Positions 54,916-64,000 of a stretch of 64,000 nucleotides of DNA are shown here, piece after piece (positions within the stretch are counted from its first letter, which is position 1; every line of letters starts with the position of its first letter). The translations under genes and the position numbers were made by a program. The stretch covers positions 1,217,842,609-1,217,906,608 of the forward strand of contig OX336388.2 of assembly GCA_946902985.2 (NCBI GenBank), given 5' to 3'. The notes beneath the pieces were generated by a model. The model did not search any database and was not told the origin of the DNA. It saw only the letters and a program-made list of their open reading frames with translations. The stretch is from Meconema thalassinum. Lineage: Eukaryota; Arthropoda; Insecta; Orthoptera; Tettigoniidae.

Positions 54916-56344
54916 ACTACCCTTCGCGGGGTAAGAGAAATCGAGGGTGTTGTCATTTCCAAAGAGTGGTGCAGTCTAACGGGGCCATTTGGAACTGAGT
55001 GTTGCCAGGGGGCTGGCAGCTCGTCTGCAACTCCCTGCTACCCATGCTGGTCGGCATGCTATGCACAAGCTTGGCCTCGTCCAGCCTCGTCCTGTACGCC
55101 GCGCTGTCTACTTGGGAGTTGCCACAAGAGAGCTAACCCCCTGGAGTTTGATTTGAAGGCGGCAGCTTTTATAGGTACAGTGTGAAGCATTTGGATAAAT
55201 AATATCAAAATATAGATGAATTTAACACATTTTTGAGTGCATTAGATCTATAAAACTAAAACATTAAAGGAAAATAAACTACGAATTAGGTGTAAAATTA
55301 TTGGGAGTTGTGCAACGCTGCAACAATGTCACCAGCCGCCACTGATCTTTCCTAAACCTTTTACTAACAAACCATAATAATAAAGTTGTTACTTTAAGTC
55401 CTTTTTCAATGAGGTGTCACTCTATAGAAGTGCCCTCCCCTTTTTCTTATATAACATTAATTATCTTTTGCATAAATACGTGTCGTGTACACGTTTCAAA
55501 CTGACATTGTTTCTCCCTTCTAATTAGGGAATACAATTCTTTCAACTCATGAGTGAGTTATTTCTTGGTCTCACGAAAGGGAAACTTGCCCCATTTGTCT
55601 CGTGATTCCTACTTAAACATAGGAAGTCTAGAACCTTCCTTTTGACTTTCTCTTCAGGTTTCACAGTAAGTGACCTGTCCTATTTTGTATAACTATTATA
55701 AATGTAATTCAGCGTAAATATAAGAAGTTATAGGAACTTCTCTTTCATTCTACCTGCTTTCTTTTTTGTTATTTTCGAAGTTGTAACTTTTTCTAAGATA
55801 GGTACTTGGAAATTTCTTAAAGTACACACCTTGTACTCGATTTAATGTCTAACTTTAATCACTTCATTTGTCTTTTTTTAAATCTTACGAAGATTTTAGT
55901 ATATATAAAGGTTTGAAACCTATAGAATTGTTAATTGCCTGGCGCAAACTTTAGCTGGTTTTTCGGAGGTCTGCGACCCCCATTTGTTATAAAATTTGAA
56001 ATTATATATTTGTTAAAAAGCTATTACCTATTTGTTAAATTCATTATGCTCTTTTGCCTTGTTAAATTAAATATTTGTTTTTGGATTTATCATTTCGCAA
56101 ACATAACAGTTAGGCAAGATCCTGGCTTTCCTAACTCTTCCTAGGTTCATGCCCTACTTAATGCAAATAAATCTATTTATAGGGTTTTCACCACTTGTTG
56201 CATTTGAACAAGAACTCTTAGGCATAACTGATGTCAAACTCTCCTCCTATTTCTCCATCCTTTTTTCTTTGGTCCGAAACCCATCTCCTTTTCTTTATCA
56301 TCTTCCCTTGGTGGTTAGGTTATTCCTCAGCCAATAATCTACCC

Positions 56345-56609
56345 AAAATTTGGTCCCAGAAACCCGGGAGAGTCCATTTGTCATTGCTATTTTTTTTTAA
56401 GGTTATTTGACAATACCTTACAAATTATTAATACCTGCTTTGAATCTTTCAGCTAGAACTACATCGTGCAAAGCCTGTGAAGGGGAAAGAGGCCGCTCCT
56501 GTCTCCTTTGGTGTGTCCCGTTCTTTCAACTTATTTGCTGCTGCCAGCCTGACAGCATTTCCGAGGTTCCGCAGTTTCGTAAGTCATACTTTAATTTACC
56601 TACTTTGTC
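56345..56609 (+). promoter_or_regulatory. BEL leader with possible primer-binding site
   Basis: Directly after the 5' LTR, TTTGGTCCCAGAAACCCGGG is placed like a tRNA primer-binding site. The leader then runs to the Gag ATG at 56610. Confidence 0.5.
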
Positions 56610-58502
56610 ATGGCTCCTACTGAAAAGGATGAAACTCTTATTGCCAGACGTTCTTCCTACAAAGGGCAACTCACCAGATTTAGAAATTTCATCAACAAAA
56701 TAAATCCCGCCGAGTGTGATCTAGACATCTTGACACAACGCCTTCAGTTGTACGAACAGTCCTATGATTACTACGATCAAATTCAAACCGAGATTGAATC
56801 CGCTAGCCCAGAACTTCAATCGGATCGGGACGAGGTTGAACCCTTGTATTTTGAAGGGATTGCCAAGGCCCACCAACTGATCCGCAGTATCTCAGAACCG
56901 AACACTAGGGTCATCAATCCGGCCCAGTTTGCACCCGCTTCAGTTCACAAGGATAAACCGAAACCGTTACTTCCAAAGATAAGCCTACCTCACTTCTCAG
57001 GCCAGGAAGGTGAATGGTATTACTTTTATGAATTTTACTGCTCCCTCATTCATGAAAATAATGACATTCTCGACATTCATAAATTCTACTTCTTGCGTAC
57101 GTCCTTGGAAGGACAGGCCTTGGCCTTGGTTGAGTCACTGCCTTTAAGCGCAGATAACTACCACATCGCCTTTAATCTCCTTAAAGAGAGATATGGTAAT
57201 TTACGTTTGTGTGTCGCTCGCCACATCCGCTGTCTGTTCAACCTGCCAGCCGTCAAACCTAATGATGTCACCTCTTTAAGAGACCTGTTAGACTCCATGC
57301 AATTAAATGTTAGAGCGTTATATCAACTTAAGCAGCCAGTCCAAACTTGGGACACCATCCTTATTCATCTAGCTACATCCAGATTCGATTTTTCGACATT
57401 AAAGGCTTGGGAGATCGAACTCACTCGCAAGGGGGAATACTCGTTCGAACACCTCATCTCGTTTCTCAACAGCCGGTGCCAAGTCCTTACAGCACTCGCA
57501 TTTCAGTGCGAAAATGTCGAAACGAGTCATCAGTGTCACATTTTTGAGAAAAAACTTGTCTCTTCAAATGGTCATCAGCCCCCATCTGTCGAGAACAAGC
57601 AAACCCGTTCTGCTTCTTTTAACCATCCAAGAGAACATATCAGGCAGCTCAACAAATCTTTAAAATGCACGCTCTCTAAAAAGTTTCACACTTTGTACTC
57701 CTGCAAATCTTTTAAAGAATTGTCTGTCGAAGACCGAAGGAAGTTTGTCTTCAATAGTAAACATTGCTTCAACTGCTTGTCACCTAAGCATTCTTCTTCT
57801 AACTGTACGTCTTCCAACCTCTGTTTCCATTGCAAAAAAACGCACCATTCTTTATTGCACGTTCATGATCAATCGAGGTCACCAGTACCCGCTTCATTAA
57901 ACTCCATGCAGAGCAGCTCCAAACAAACTAATGCTTCTTCCTGCATTTCTAACGCCGAAACTTCTCACAGTGCGCAAGCCCTTTTGTCCACTGTACAATT
58001 CAAAATCCAAGATAAATTTGGAAATTGGTTTCGAACCCGCGGTCTTCTCGATTCCGCTTCAACTTACAACTTTGTTTCGCAATCGTTAATTAAAAAACTA
58101 GGTCTTTCTTCATCACCTATTTCCATCAATGTATCCGGCATTGACAATTTGAAAACTCAAGCCTTGCAGTCTTCAAAATTGAAAATCAGAGACATCTGTC
58201 AAAGAAACACCTATCTTAACTTAAACTGTCTCATTCTTACCAGTATTGGCAAGGACACTCCTAGCAGCTCTATTAATACTTCCAGTTTAAAGATTCCTTC
58301 GCACTTAAGGTTAGCTGATCCTCAGTTTAATGCTCAAGGTCCCATTGATATACTTTTCAGTGCCAATGTTTTCTGGAATTGCCTTCGTCATCCTCAAACG
58401 TGGTCGCCAGAGACACCGATTTTGGTTGGGTTATTACTGGTGAAATCCAACAACCCAGTCTTCAAACCAAATCGCAATGTCATTTTGTTACAGCTGACAT
58501 AA
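56610..58502 (+). CDS. BEL/Pao Gag-protease polyprotein (truncated Pol)
   Basis: The 630-codon frame starts at ATG 56610. Residues about 20-100 form a helical N-terminus. KISLPHFSGQEGEWYYFYEF (123-142) opens the DUF1759-type capsid region, which runs to LLKERYGN (190-197). Two zinc knuckles follow: C386-X2-C389-X4-H394-X4-C399, and C405-X2-C408 with His ligands around 412-417. A DUF1758-type aspartic protease has RGLLDSASTYNFV (478-490). The active site reads DSAS where DSGS or DTGA is usual, so activity is doubtful. After about residue 585 the frame leaves the family pattern. The true protein probably shifted into the frame starting near 58379 (DTDFGWVITGEI). Gag could still package RNA in trans. 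Confidence 0.87.
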   Translation: MAPTEKDETLIARRSSYKGQLTRFRNFINKINPAECDLDILTQRLQLYEQSYDYYDQIQTEIESASPELQSDRDEVEPLYFEGIAKAHQLIRSISEPNTRVINPAQFAPASVHKDKPKPLLPKISLPHFSGQEGEWYYFYEFYCSLIHENNDILDIHKFYFLRTSLEGQALALVESLPLSADNYHIAFNLLKERYGNLRLCVARHIRCLFNLPAVKPNDVTSLRDLLDSMQLNVRALYQLKQPVQTWDTILIHLATSRFDFSTLKAWEIELTRKGEYSFEHLISFLNSRCQVLTALAFQCENVETSHQCHIFEKKLVSSNGHQPPSVENKQTRSASFNHPREHIRQLNKSLKCTLSKKFHTLYSCKSFKELSVEDRRKFVFNSKHCFNCLSPKHSSSNCTSSNLCFHCKKTHHSLLHVHDQSRSPVPASLNSMQSSSKQTNASSCISNAETSHSAQALLSTVQFKIQDKFGNWFRTRGLLDSASTYNFVSQSLIKKLGLSSSPISINVSGIDNLKTQALQSSKLKIRDICQRNTYLNLNCLILTSIGKDTPSSSINTSSLKIPSHLRLADPQFNAQGPIDILFSANVFWNCLRHPQTWSPETPILVGLLLVKSNNPVFKPNRNVILLQLT

Positions 58503-60296
58503 ATCCCATTTCTGAAAAAGAGAACGCTCATGTTTTCGATCTCGATATATTTGAAAAACACTTGCCGAAACGATGTCTCATTGTAAACAACTACGCCACC
58601 TTTGTAAGTTGTTTAAATGGTTTTGCCTTATTTCTGCACAAAATGGCAATTCAAGTTCGCCTCGCCTTGGGTTACTTCGTTTACCTTCTCATGTCATTTA
58701 TTATAGCAGGTAATTGCTTAAACTTTCTATCGAAAACTATCTTACCCTTGTGTAAAACCATGGCTATCAGTCACCATCATTTCGCTGTAAGCTATGTTTC
58801 ACTTCTTTCGCTATTTAGTAGGATGGCCACGGCCGGCTCCTTCCCCCTTCCTCACAATCGGAAGCCGCTTTTAAAACCGCATGAAAATCTGAATTCTCTA
58901 GCATCTAGAATAACTATTCTTACGCATAAACTCCTTCTCAATGTCCCAGCTTCTCTTCTTTGTTCGGATGAATTAAGCTTTTTTCTGTTGAAAATTGTTG
59001 GATTCCGTGATCCTCAAAATTATGCGAAATTGGTTTTTCACGTCCAAGCTACGATTGACTGCATGCCGTGTAACCTGAATATCCGCTTTAAGTCTCAGCT
59101 GATTTCACTTGTTTTGTGTGTCTATTTCGAACTGCTTGTTTGTCAACCTTGTTTGTATACAAGCTCGGGTAAGGCCAAGCTGCTGTTTATTTCCTTTATG
59201 CTTGCCAAAGGTCAGAGCAAGTTTTCCTTATCTCAACTCTGGCTGACTGCCAACCATTGTCTTGCGAGTTGCTTCCGTAAGTTCAGAAGCTGCTCACCTC
59301 ATTACCAATAAACTTGTTCCGGTCAAGGACTCTTTCAGCTATTTATATTCGTTATCTCACTGTACTATGTGGGTCAATGTCGTTCATGCCTATGTCTCCC
59401 ACTTACTCCCGCTCATATCCTATAGCTGCTTCGATTCCTGTTTCATAACATCGTTGCATATTTTTTACGCGCTCATGTATTGCACCTTGCTTAAATATTT
59501 TGCACCATTATTGTTCATTGATGAACAAACTTGTTTTTTCTCGTCGTTACATTCGATGTGTTTTTGTATTTATGCTTGTCACGTCACGTTTCTCGCTGAC
59601 TTAAGTATTTTTCTGATTAACCCCTTTGATACTTATTATAACTTGAGGTCATTGTTTATGGCTACTAGGTTGTTGTTACCTATGGCGTTCTTGCCTCCTA
59701 CTCGCATAGTTCCTTTGTTTATTTGGTATATTCTTATCCTTAATCGATGTACTTGTTTCTATACGCTTCGTTTAAACTTGTTAATTCTCCTTTCGCATCT
59801 TATCGCAATCTTTACTAGAGCTTTATTTCCCGCAGCTTCTAGCTACTTTGTGATTGAAGGTTTTGTTAATTCTCGCTCTTTAACTCCGCTTTCCAATGAC
59901 CCTGATGACCTGCTTCCACTCACACCTGGTCACTTCCTTATAGGCACTTCTCTTTCTGCCCCTCCTCCTCTTCCCAATTCTTACAGGGATTCTAATTTAC
60001 CTATTGTTTGGCGTAAACTTGAAGCCCTTCGCAATTCTTTCTGGAAGAGGTGGGACTTGGAATATTTAACTTCCTTGCAACGGAGACAGAAGTGGTTTCT
60101 TTCCAGTCCCGACATTAAAGTGGGGGACTTGGTTTTGGTTAGGGATGTTTCTCCTCCCCTGGTCTGGATTTCTGGTAGAGTGACCGAGTGTTATCCTGGA
60201 AGGGATGGGAGAGTCAGGGTGGCCAAAATCTTGACCTCTAATGGTCAGATCACAAGACCACTGTCTTTAATTGCTCCATTACCTTTAAATGTTTAA
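58379..60296 (+). pseudogene. Gutted BEL/Pao Pol: RT start and DUF5641 end
   Basis: The first frame gives TDFGWVITGEI, a protease-to-RT junction motif. Decayed RT N-terminal traces follow (SFPLPHNRKPLLKPHENLNS; NYAKLVFHVQATIDCMPCNL). A second frame from 59262 has EAAHLITNKLVPVKDSFS, resembling the RNase H-linker. The C-terminus is well kept: DDLLPLTPGHFLIGTSL, WRKLEALRNSFWKRW, IKVGDLVLVRD, PGRDGRVRVAKI, ending with TAA at 60294. The RT catalytic YVDD-type motif, the H2C2 domain and the integrase DDE core were not found. There is room for only a fraction of a normal ~3.5-kb BEL pol. Confidence 0.8.
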
Positions 60297-60339
60297 CTGT
60301 TTATTTTGTTCTCTGTTGGTGTTTGACTCTCCCAGCTTG

Positions 60340-62640
60340 GTGTATTCTTGGAATACACGTATGATAGAGTATATTTTTTAATGCTCTTTTCTTGTTCATT
60401 CCTTCCTTTTTATCAAACACCAACAGTGATCTTCTAGTTTCTCTTTGGTGGTCATGTCTCTTATGTCATTTGTGAGTCTGTTCTAGATATATATCTTCCA
60501 TGACCCACCTAGCGCCATCTAGCAGCGAATCTCTGAAGTTCCTCAATTCTTCCCTGTGCAAGAGGACTTCCTTATCAATCTGGCCACCAGAGCTCGTCGC
60601 CATCGCCAGCTATCATCTCCGTGATCAAGAGAACTTCGTCTACTTTTTCACCCACCAGGCTGCGATAGCGTCGCCTACTATCAACTCTTTGAAGACCATT
60701 TCCTCAAGAGAATTTAACTTTTGTATGTTGGTGATGCTTATATGTCTTCCTTTTGTCTCCTACCCCCACTCTTTTCCCCTTTCCTGGTCTCTCTGCGCTT
60801 CGCTGAGTGGGTCTCACTTGTACGTCGACCGTCGACTCAGTCAAGGCTCAACTAGAGCCAGCCTCCTGAACTCGAGGCATTTTCTTCATTCCACGCCATG
60901 GTGGAACTCTAATGTAAACCTTCAAAGGGAACTTCACCATCGCTATGCAGCAAAGATAAGTACAGACTTCAGGTTTTAACCTCATTCTCATCGTTTTAAT
61001 ATCTACATGCTTTTAAGGATAATTTTATAGGCAGTGTGAGATTACTATATTTTGGGGCAATAATCATCCTTCGCAGGATTTACCATGTTGGGCTTTTGTC
61101 TGTCTAAGCCAACCTTAATAGAAAGTAGCTTTTCTTAAGCTATTAAATGAGAAATCTTCTCACAACGTTGGATACCAATGAATACCCACTGTCTATCAAA
61201 TATTTTGCTCGTTCCACCGCTGGAATAACTTTGGCCCTATTCTTCAGTCAAAATTGCTCTGGAACCTTCCAGAATCTACCAGTCACGCCGTCATGTATTT
61301 TCCACTCACATGTGTGAATACTTGCTCAAACTAAAGGATCTTCCTTATTATTTAATGCTCAATAGCTAACTTTTCTTCCTCCGTTGGGATTTTCTCTGGC
61401 GTACTTAATGACAATCTATAACTTTCTCAAGCAATAGACTCTCGCCTACCTAGTGCAACCAGTTTTTTCCCACAATAGCAATAACTTTTTTTTGCCATAA
61501 ACTTTTGTGTTACTACAGTGAACTTTTCATCCATTTAACAGACTATAGTGAAAACTAGTGCTTGTTCAACATTTCTACCGCGTCGCGATCGTCCGATTAC
61601 CATAAATAAGGCCATGAACATTTATCCTCAATCCCAATTGATCTTTCCTAAACCTTTTACTAACAAACCATAATAATAAAGTTGTTACTTTAAGTCCTTT
61701 TTCAATGAGGTGTCACTCTATAGAAGTGCCCTCCCCTTTTTCTTATATAACATTAATTAACTTTTGCATAAATACGTGTCGTGTACACGTTTCAAACTGA
61801 CATTGTTTTTCCCTTCTAATTAGGTAATACAATTCTTTCAACTCATGAGTGAGTTATTTCTTGGTCTCACGAAAGGGAAACTTGCCCCATTTGTCTCGTG
61901 ATTCCTACTTAAACGTAGGAAGTCTAGAACCTTCCTTTTGACTTTCTCTTCAGGTTTCACAGTAAGTGACCTGTCCTATTTTGTATAACTATTATAAAAG
62001 TAATTCAGCGTAAATATAAGAAGTTATAGGAACTTCTCTTTCATTCTACCTGCTTTCTTTTTTGTTATTTTCGAAGTTGTAACTTTTTCTAAGATAGGTA
62101 CTTGGAAATTTCTTAAAGTACACACCTTGTACTCGATTTAATGTCTAACTTTAATCACTTCATTTGTCTTTTTTTAAATCTTACGAAGATTTTAGTATAT
62201 ATAAAGGTTTGAAACCTATAGAATTGTTAATTGCCTGGCGCAAACTTTAGATGGTTTTTCGGAGGTCTGCGACCCCCATTTGTTATAAAATTTGAAATTA
62301 TATATTTGTCAAAAAGCTATTACCTATTTGTTAAATTCATTATGCTCTTTTGCCTTGTTAAATTAAATATTTGTTTTTGGATTTATCATTTCGCAAACAT
62401 AACAGTTAGGCAAGATCCTGGCTTTCCTAACTCTTCCTAGGTTCATGCCCTACTTAATGCAAATAAATCTATTTATAGGGTTTTCACCACTTGTTGCATT
62501 TGAACAAGAACTCTTAGGCATAACTGATGTCAAACTCTCCTTCTATTTCTCCATCCTTTTTTCTTTGGTCCGAAACCCATCTCCTTTTCTTTATCATCTT
62601 CCCTTGGTGGTTAGGTTATTCCTCAGCCAATAATCTACCC
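60340..62640 (+). repeat. 3' LTR
   Basis: 2301 bp matching the 5' LTR, starting GTGTATTCTTGG after AGCTTG and ending AATCTACCC before ACTCG. Confidence 0.95.
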
Positions 62641-62645
62641 ACTCG

Positions 62646-63795
62646 TGTTTGAATCAAAGGCAAACACGTATCATCCGTTACATAAACCTGAAGTGTATAG
62701 GCTAGGCATAGCACCACAGCCCGCCGTGTCTGGTTTGGTTTTCCACTAATAATATCAGAGATTTCCTTGCAAATGCACATGTTCCTAGCCGTCTTTGGCT
62801 ACCTGCTACTTTTGGCTTTGACGCTTGACCTTGATATTCGAGACTTCTGCAAAGGGCATAGCCGGGTTTGGCCCGAAATATAGGCTATACCCTGAGACCT
62901 ATGATGGCGTGTAGTACTGTCTGTTACGTCATACTAGTAAGCTCGTAATGGCAACGTTTTAAACTCTTACTGTCATTAGTTTCACCGAAACAGACAATAA
63001 CTCCATAAAGCCAGCGTGCATATTTCCTGGAAGGTTGCTAGAAAAGTCTGAATAAAATCAGAAAGTTGTTCCTTATAATGTTAAACAACACATTATTTTT
63101 TAGTTATTTCAGTGACCGATTAAAATTGTTATTGCCAGTTGAAGTTATTAAAAAGTATCACTTCATCAAAGGAACAAATGTACAACTTCATTTAAAAGAA
63201 AATAAGTTAAAAACCCTGTAATCTAAGTTTTTATTTGAAACCAGAAATGTTAACATTGGAGCGGTGGTTGAAGTAAAAAATAACACAATGGTTTCTGCGC
63301 AATGCAGTTTTGAGCGGTAGGCTGACCGCTGTGGACTGGCACTCAGTATCGTTGAGAGCACATCTTGAACTGCAATTGCGCGCGGTCCAAAGCGTAACGA
63401 CCAATGAACATACATATAGGTAGTGGATTCGATCCTTATCCGGGTATCTATTTTATTTTTCTTAGTTAATTGATGAAATTTCAACCTTACTTCAGATTTT
63501 CTTTCCATAATTTTACTTAACTTGGAGCAGATGTTTATGATTAAACGTATTCTTAAGCCTTCCGATTGGTTATATTTATATATATATAAAGGGTAGGGTG
63601 CCTAAACTTTAATACCCGATCGAAAAATTTGGATCGGGGACGGGATTTGAAGTGGAAAATGTCAGATAACATGTGGTCGAAAACGTGCCATTTTTTTTAG
63701 CAATTTGAAATGTGCGCTGAGCCAATGAGCATCGTCTGCAGCGAGTTGCGGCAGCGCGCGATAATTATGAGTAGTCCTATTTGACCAATAAATTT
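62646..63795. other. Unassigned flank
   Basis: No gene that I can support. A 106-codon minus-strand frame at 63188-63508 has no recognisable domain. Part of it overlaps GTGGATTCGATCC (63421), which resembles a tRNA B-box, so a SINE relic is possible. Confidence 0.4.
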
Positions 63796-63832
63796 TTTTC
63801 CGTCTATTCAATACAATAGAATAGACGGAAAA
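63796..63832. repeat. Inverted repeat related to the 86-bp palindrome
   Basis: TTTTCCGTCTATTC and its complement (14-bp arms) surround a 9-bp spacer AATACAATA. GTCAATACCGACCAATATG follows at about 63861. The arm shares CTATTCAATACAA with the palindrome at 52810, so both are probably the same element terminus. Confidence 0.85.
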
Positions 63833-64000
63833 GTTGTTATTAGTAAAATACGATTATATGTCAATACCGACCAATATGACTTCGAATACTCCTAATTATG
63901 AGTAGAGCGGAGGCAGAGCCAAGGATGAACGCATTGCTTGCCACGGGCTTCAACACACAGCCGTCAGTCATTCTTATTTACTATAGGGCCTACAGTATTT

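Larger units (their letters stand above)
51976..55344 (-). mobile_element. hAT transposon in the 5' LTR
   Basis: The ends CAGTGGCGGCCGG and CCAGCCGCCACTG are near-perfect inverted repeats. ATCTTTCC duplications flank it (51968-51975 and 55345-55352), and the 3' LTR shows the empty site. It carries a minus-strand transposase fragment, a palindrome, a SINE and an (AAT)n run. Confidence 0.93.
50666..56344 (+). repeat. 5' LTR, split by a hAT element
   Basis: It begins GTGTATTCTTGGAATACAC and ends AATAATCTACCC. It matches 60340-62640 throughout once 51976-55344 and one 8-bp duplication are removed. An open frame at 50826-51305 recurs in the 3' LTR, but its survival follows from LTR identity. Confidence 0.92.
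50666..62640 (+). mobile_element. BEL/Pao-like LTR retrotransposon
   Basis: Two LTRs, 2302 bp (excluding a hAT) and 2301 bp, flank a ~4-kb interior. ACTCG duplications lie at 50661-50665 and 62641-62645. Gag and protease are present, but most of pol is missing. The LTRs differ at only scattered bases by eye, which implies a fairly recent insertion. Confidence 0.9.

Noticed and set aside
59262..59870. Possible envelope or membrane protein in the long hydrophobic frame
   Set aside because: Hydrophobicity comes from a T-rich, decayed pol region; the frame only becomes meaningful at the DUF5641-like end.
63188..63508. 106-codon minus-strand frame
   Set aside because: No domain or homology that I recognise, and it overlaps a tRNA-box-like relic.

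Overview
The window looks like intergenic DNA from an arthropod, most likely an insect with a large, transposon-rich genome. I found no host gene. Almost every coding stretch is a retroelement or transposase, nearly all carry stops, frameshifts or deletions, and several tRNA-derived SINE families with (ATC)n, (AAT)n or (AACC)n tails are present. SINE tails of the GGCCGATAACCTAGATGTTAGGCCCC type recall polyneopteran insects such as crickets and stick insects. That is recollection, not a search, so the taxon is uncertain.

Layout. 1-4.37 kb: a Penelope-like element (PLE) whose RT/GIY-YIG gene faces an almost identical inverted partial copy. It abuts a decayed LTR-element Gag on the minus strand (4.37-6.18 kb). 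6.75-10.2 kb: a TA-flanked non-autonomous DNA element (copy A), a FLYWCH/MULE transposase relic split by a SINE, and a TIR element packed with a ~104-bp tandem array. 11-14.7 kb: a 5'-truncated RTE-like LINE, a 29-30-bp minisatellite split by a retroelement tail, and SINEs. 16.1-24.16 kb: a Russian-doll nest. Copy B contains a LINE and copy C; copy C contains a hAT; the hAT contains a smaller hAT-like element; that contains a SINE.

24.2-39.8 kb: one L1/Tx1-like LINE (ORF1, endonuclease, RT) broken by a 943-bp insert between 156-bp direct repeats, by a deleted mariner, and by a 10.1-kb TTAA-flanked element. The TTAA element is built on ~495-bp tandem repeats and carries its own RTE-like LINE, a head-to-tail Helitron pair and an unidentified 2.7-kb insert. 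39.8-48.5 kb: LINE relics on the minus strand, possible LTR/leader repeats, and a BEL/Pao integrase remnant. 48.54-50.37 kb: an unusual element with 19-bp TIRs filled with variants of AGACGTCTATTAGATG. 50.67-62.64 kb: a BEL/Pao-like retrotransposon with two 2.3-kb LTRs, a long Gag-protease ORF and a gutted pol. Its 5' LTR is split by a hAT carrying an 86-bp perfect palindrome. The right edge has a related palindrome and otherwise unrecognised DNA.

The genes do not form a pathway; each encodes, or once encoded, mobilisation of its own element. The most informative content is the insertion order, which can be read from target duplications: TA, TTAA, 8-bp hAT-type, A^T Helitron-type and 12-16 bp LINE/SINE-type. 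Boundaries and identities were judged by eye.
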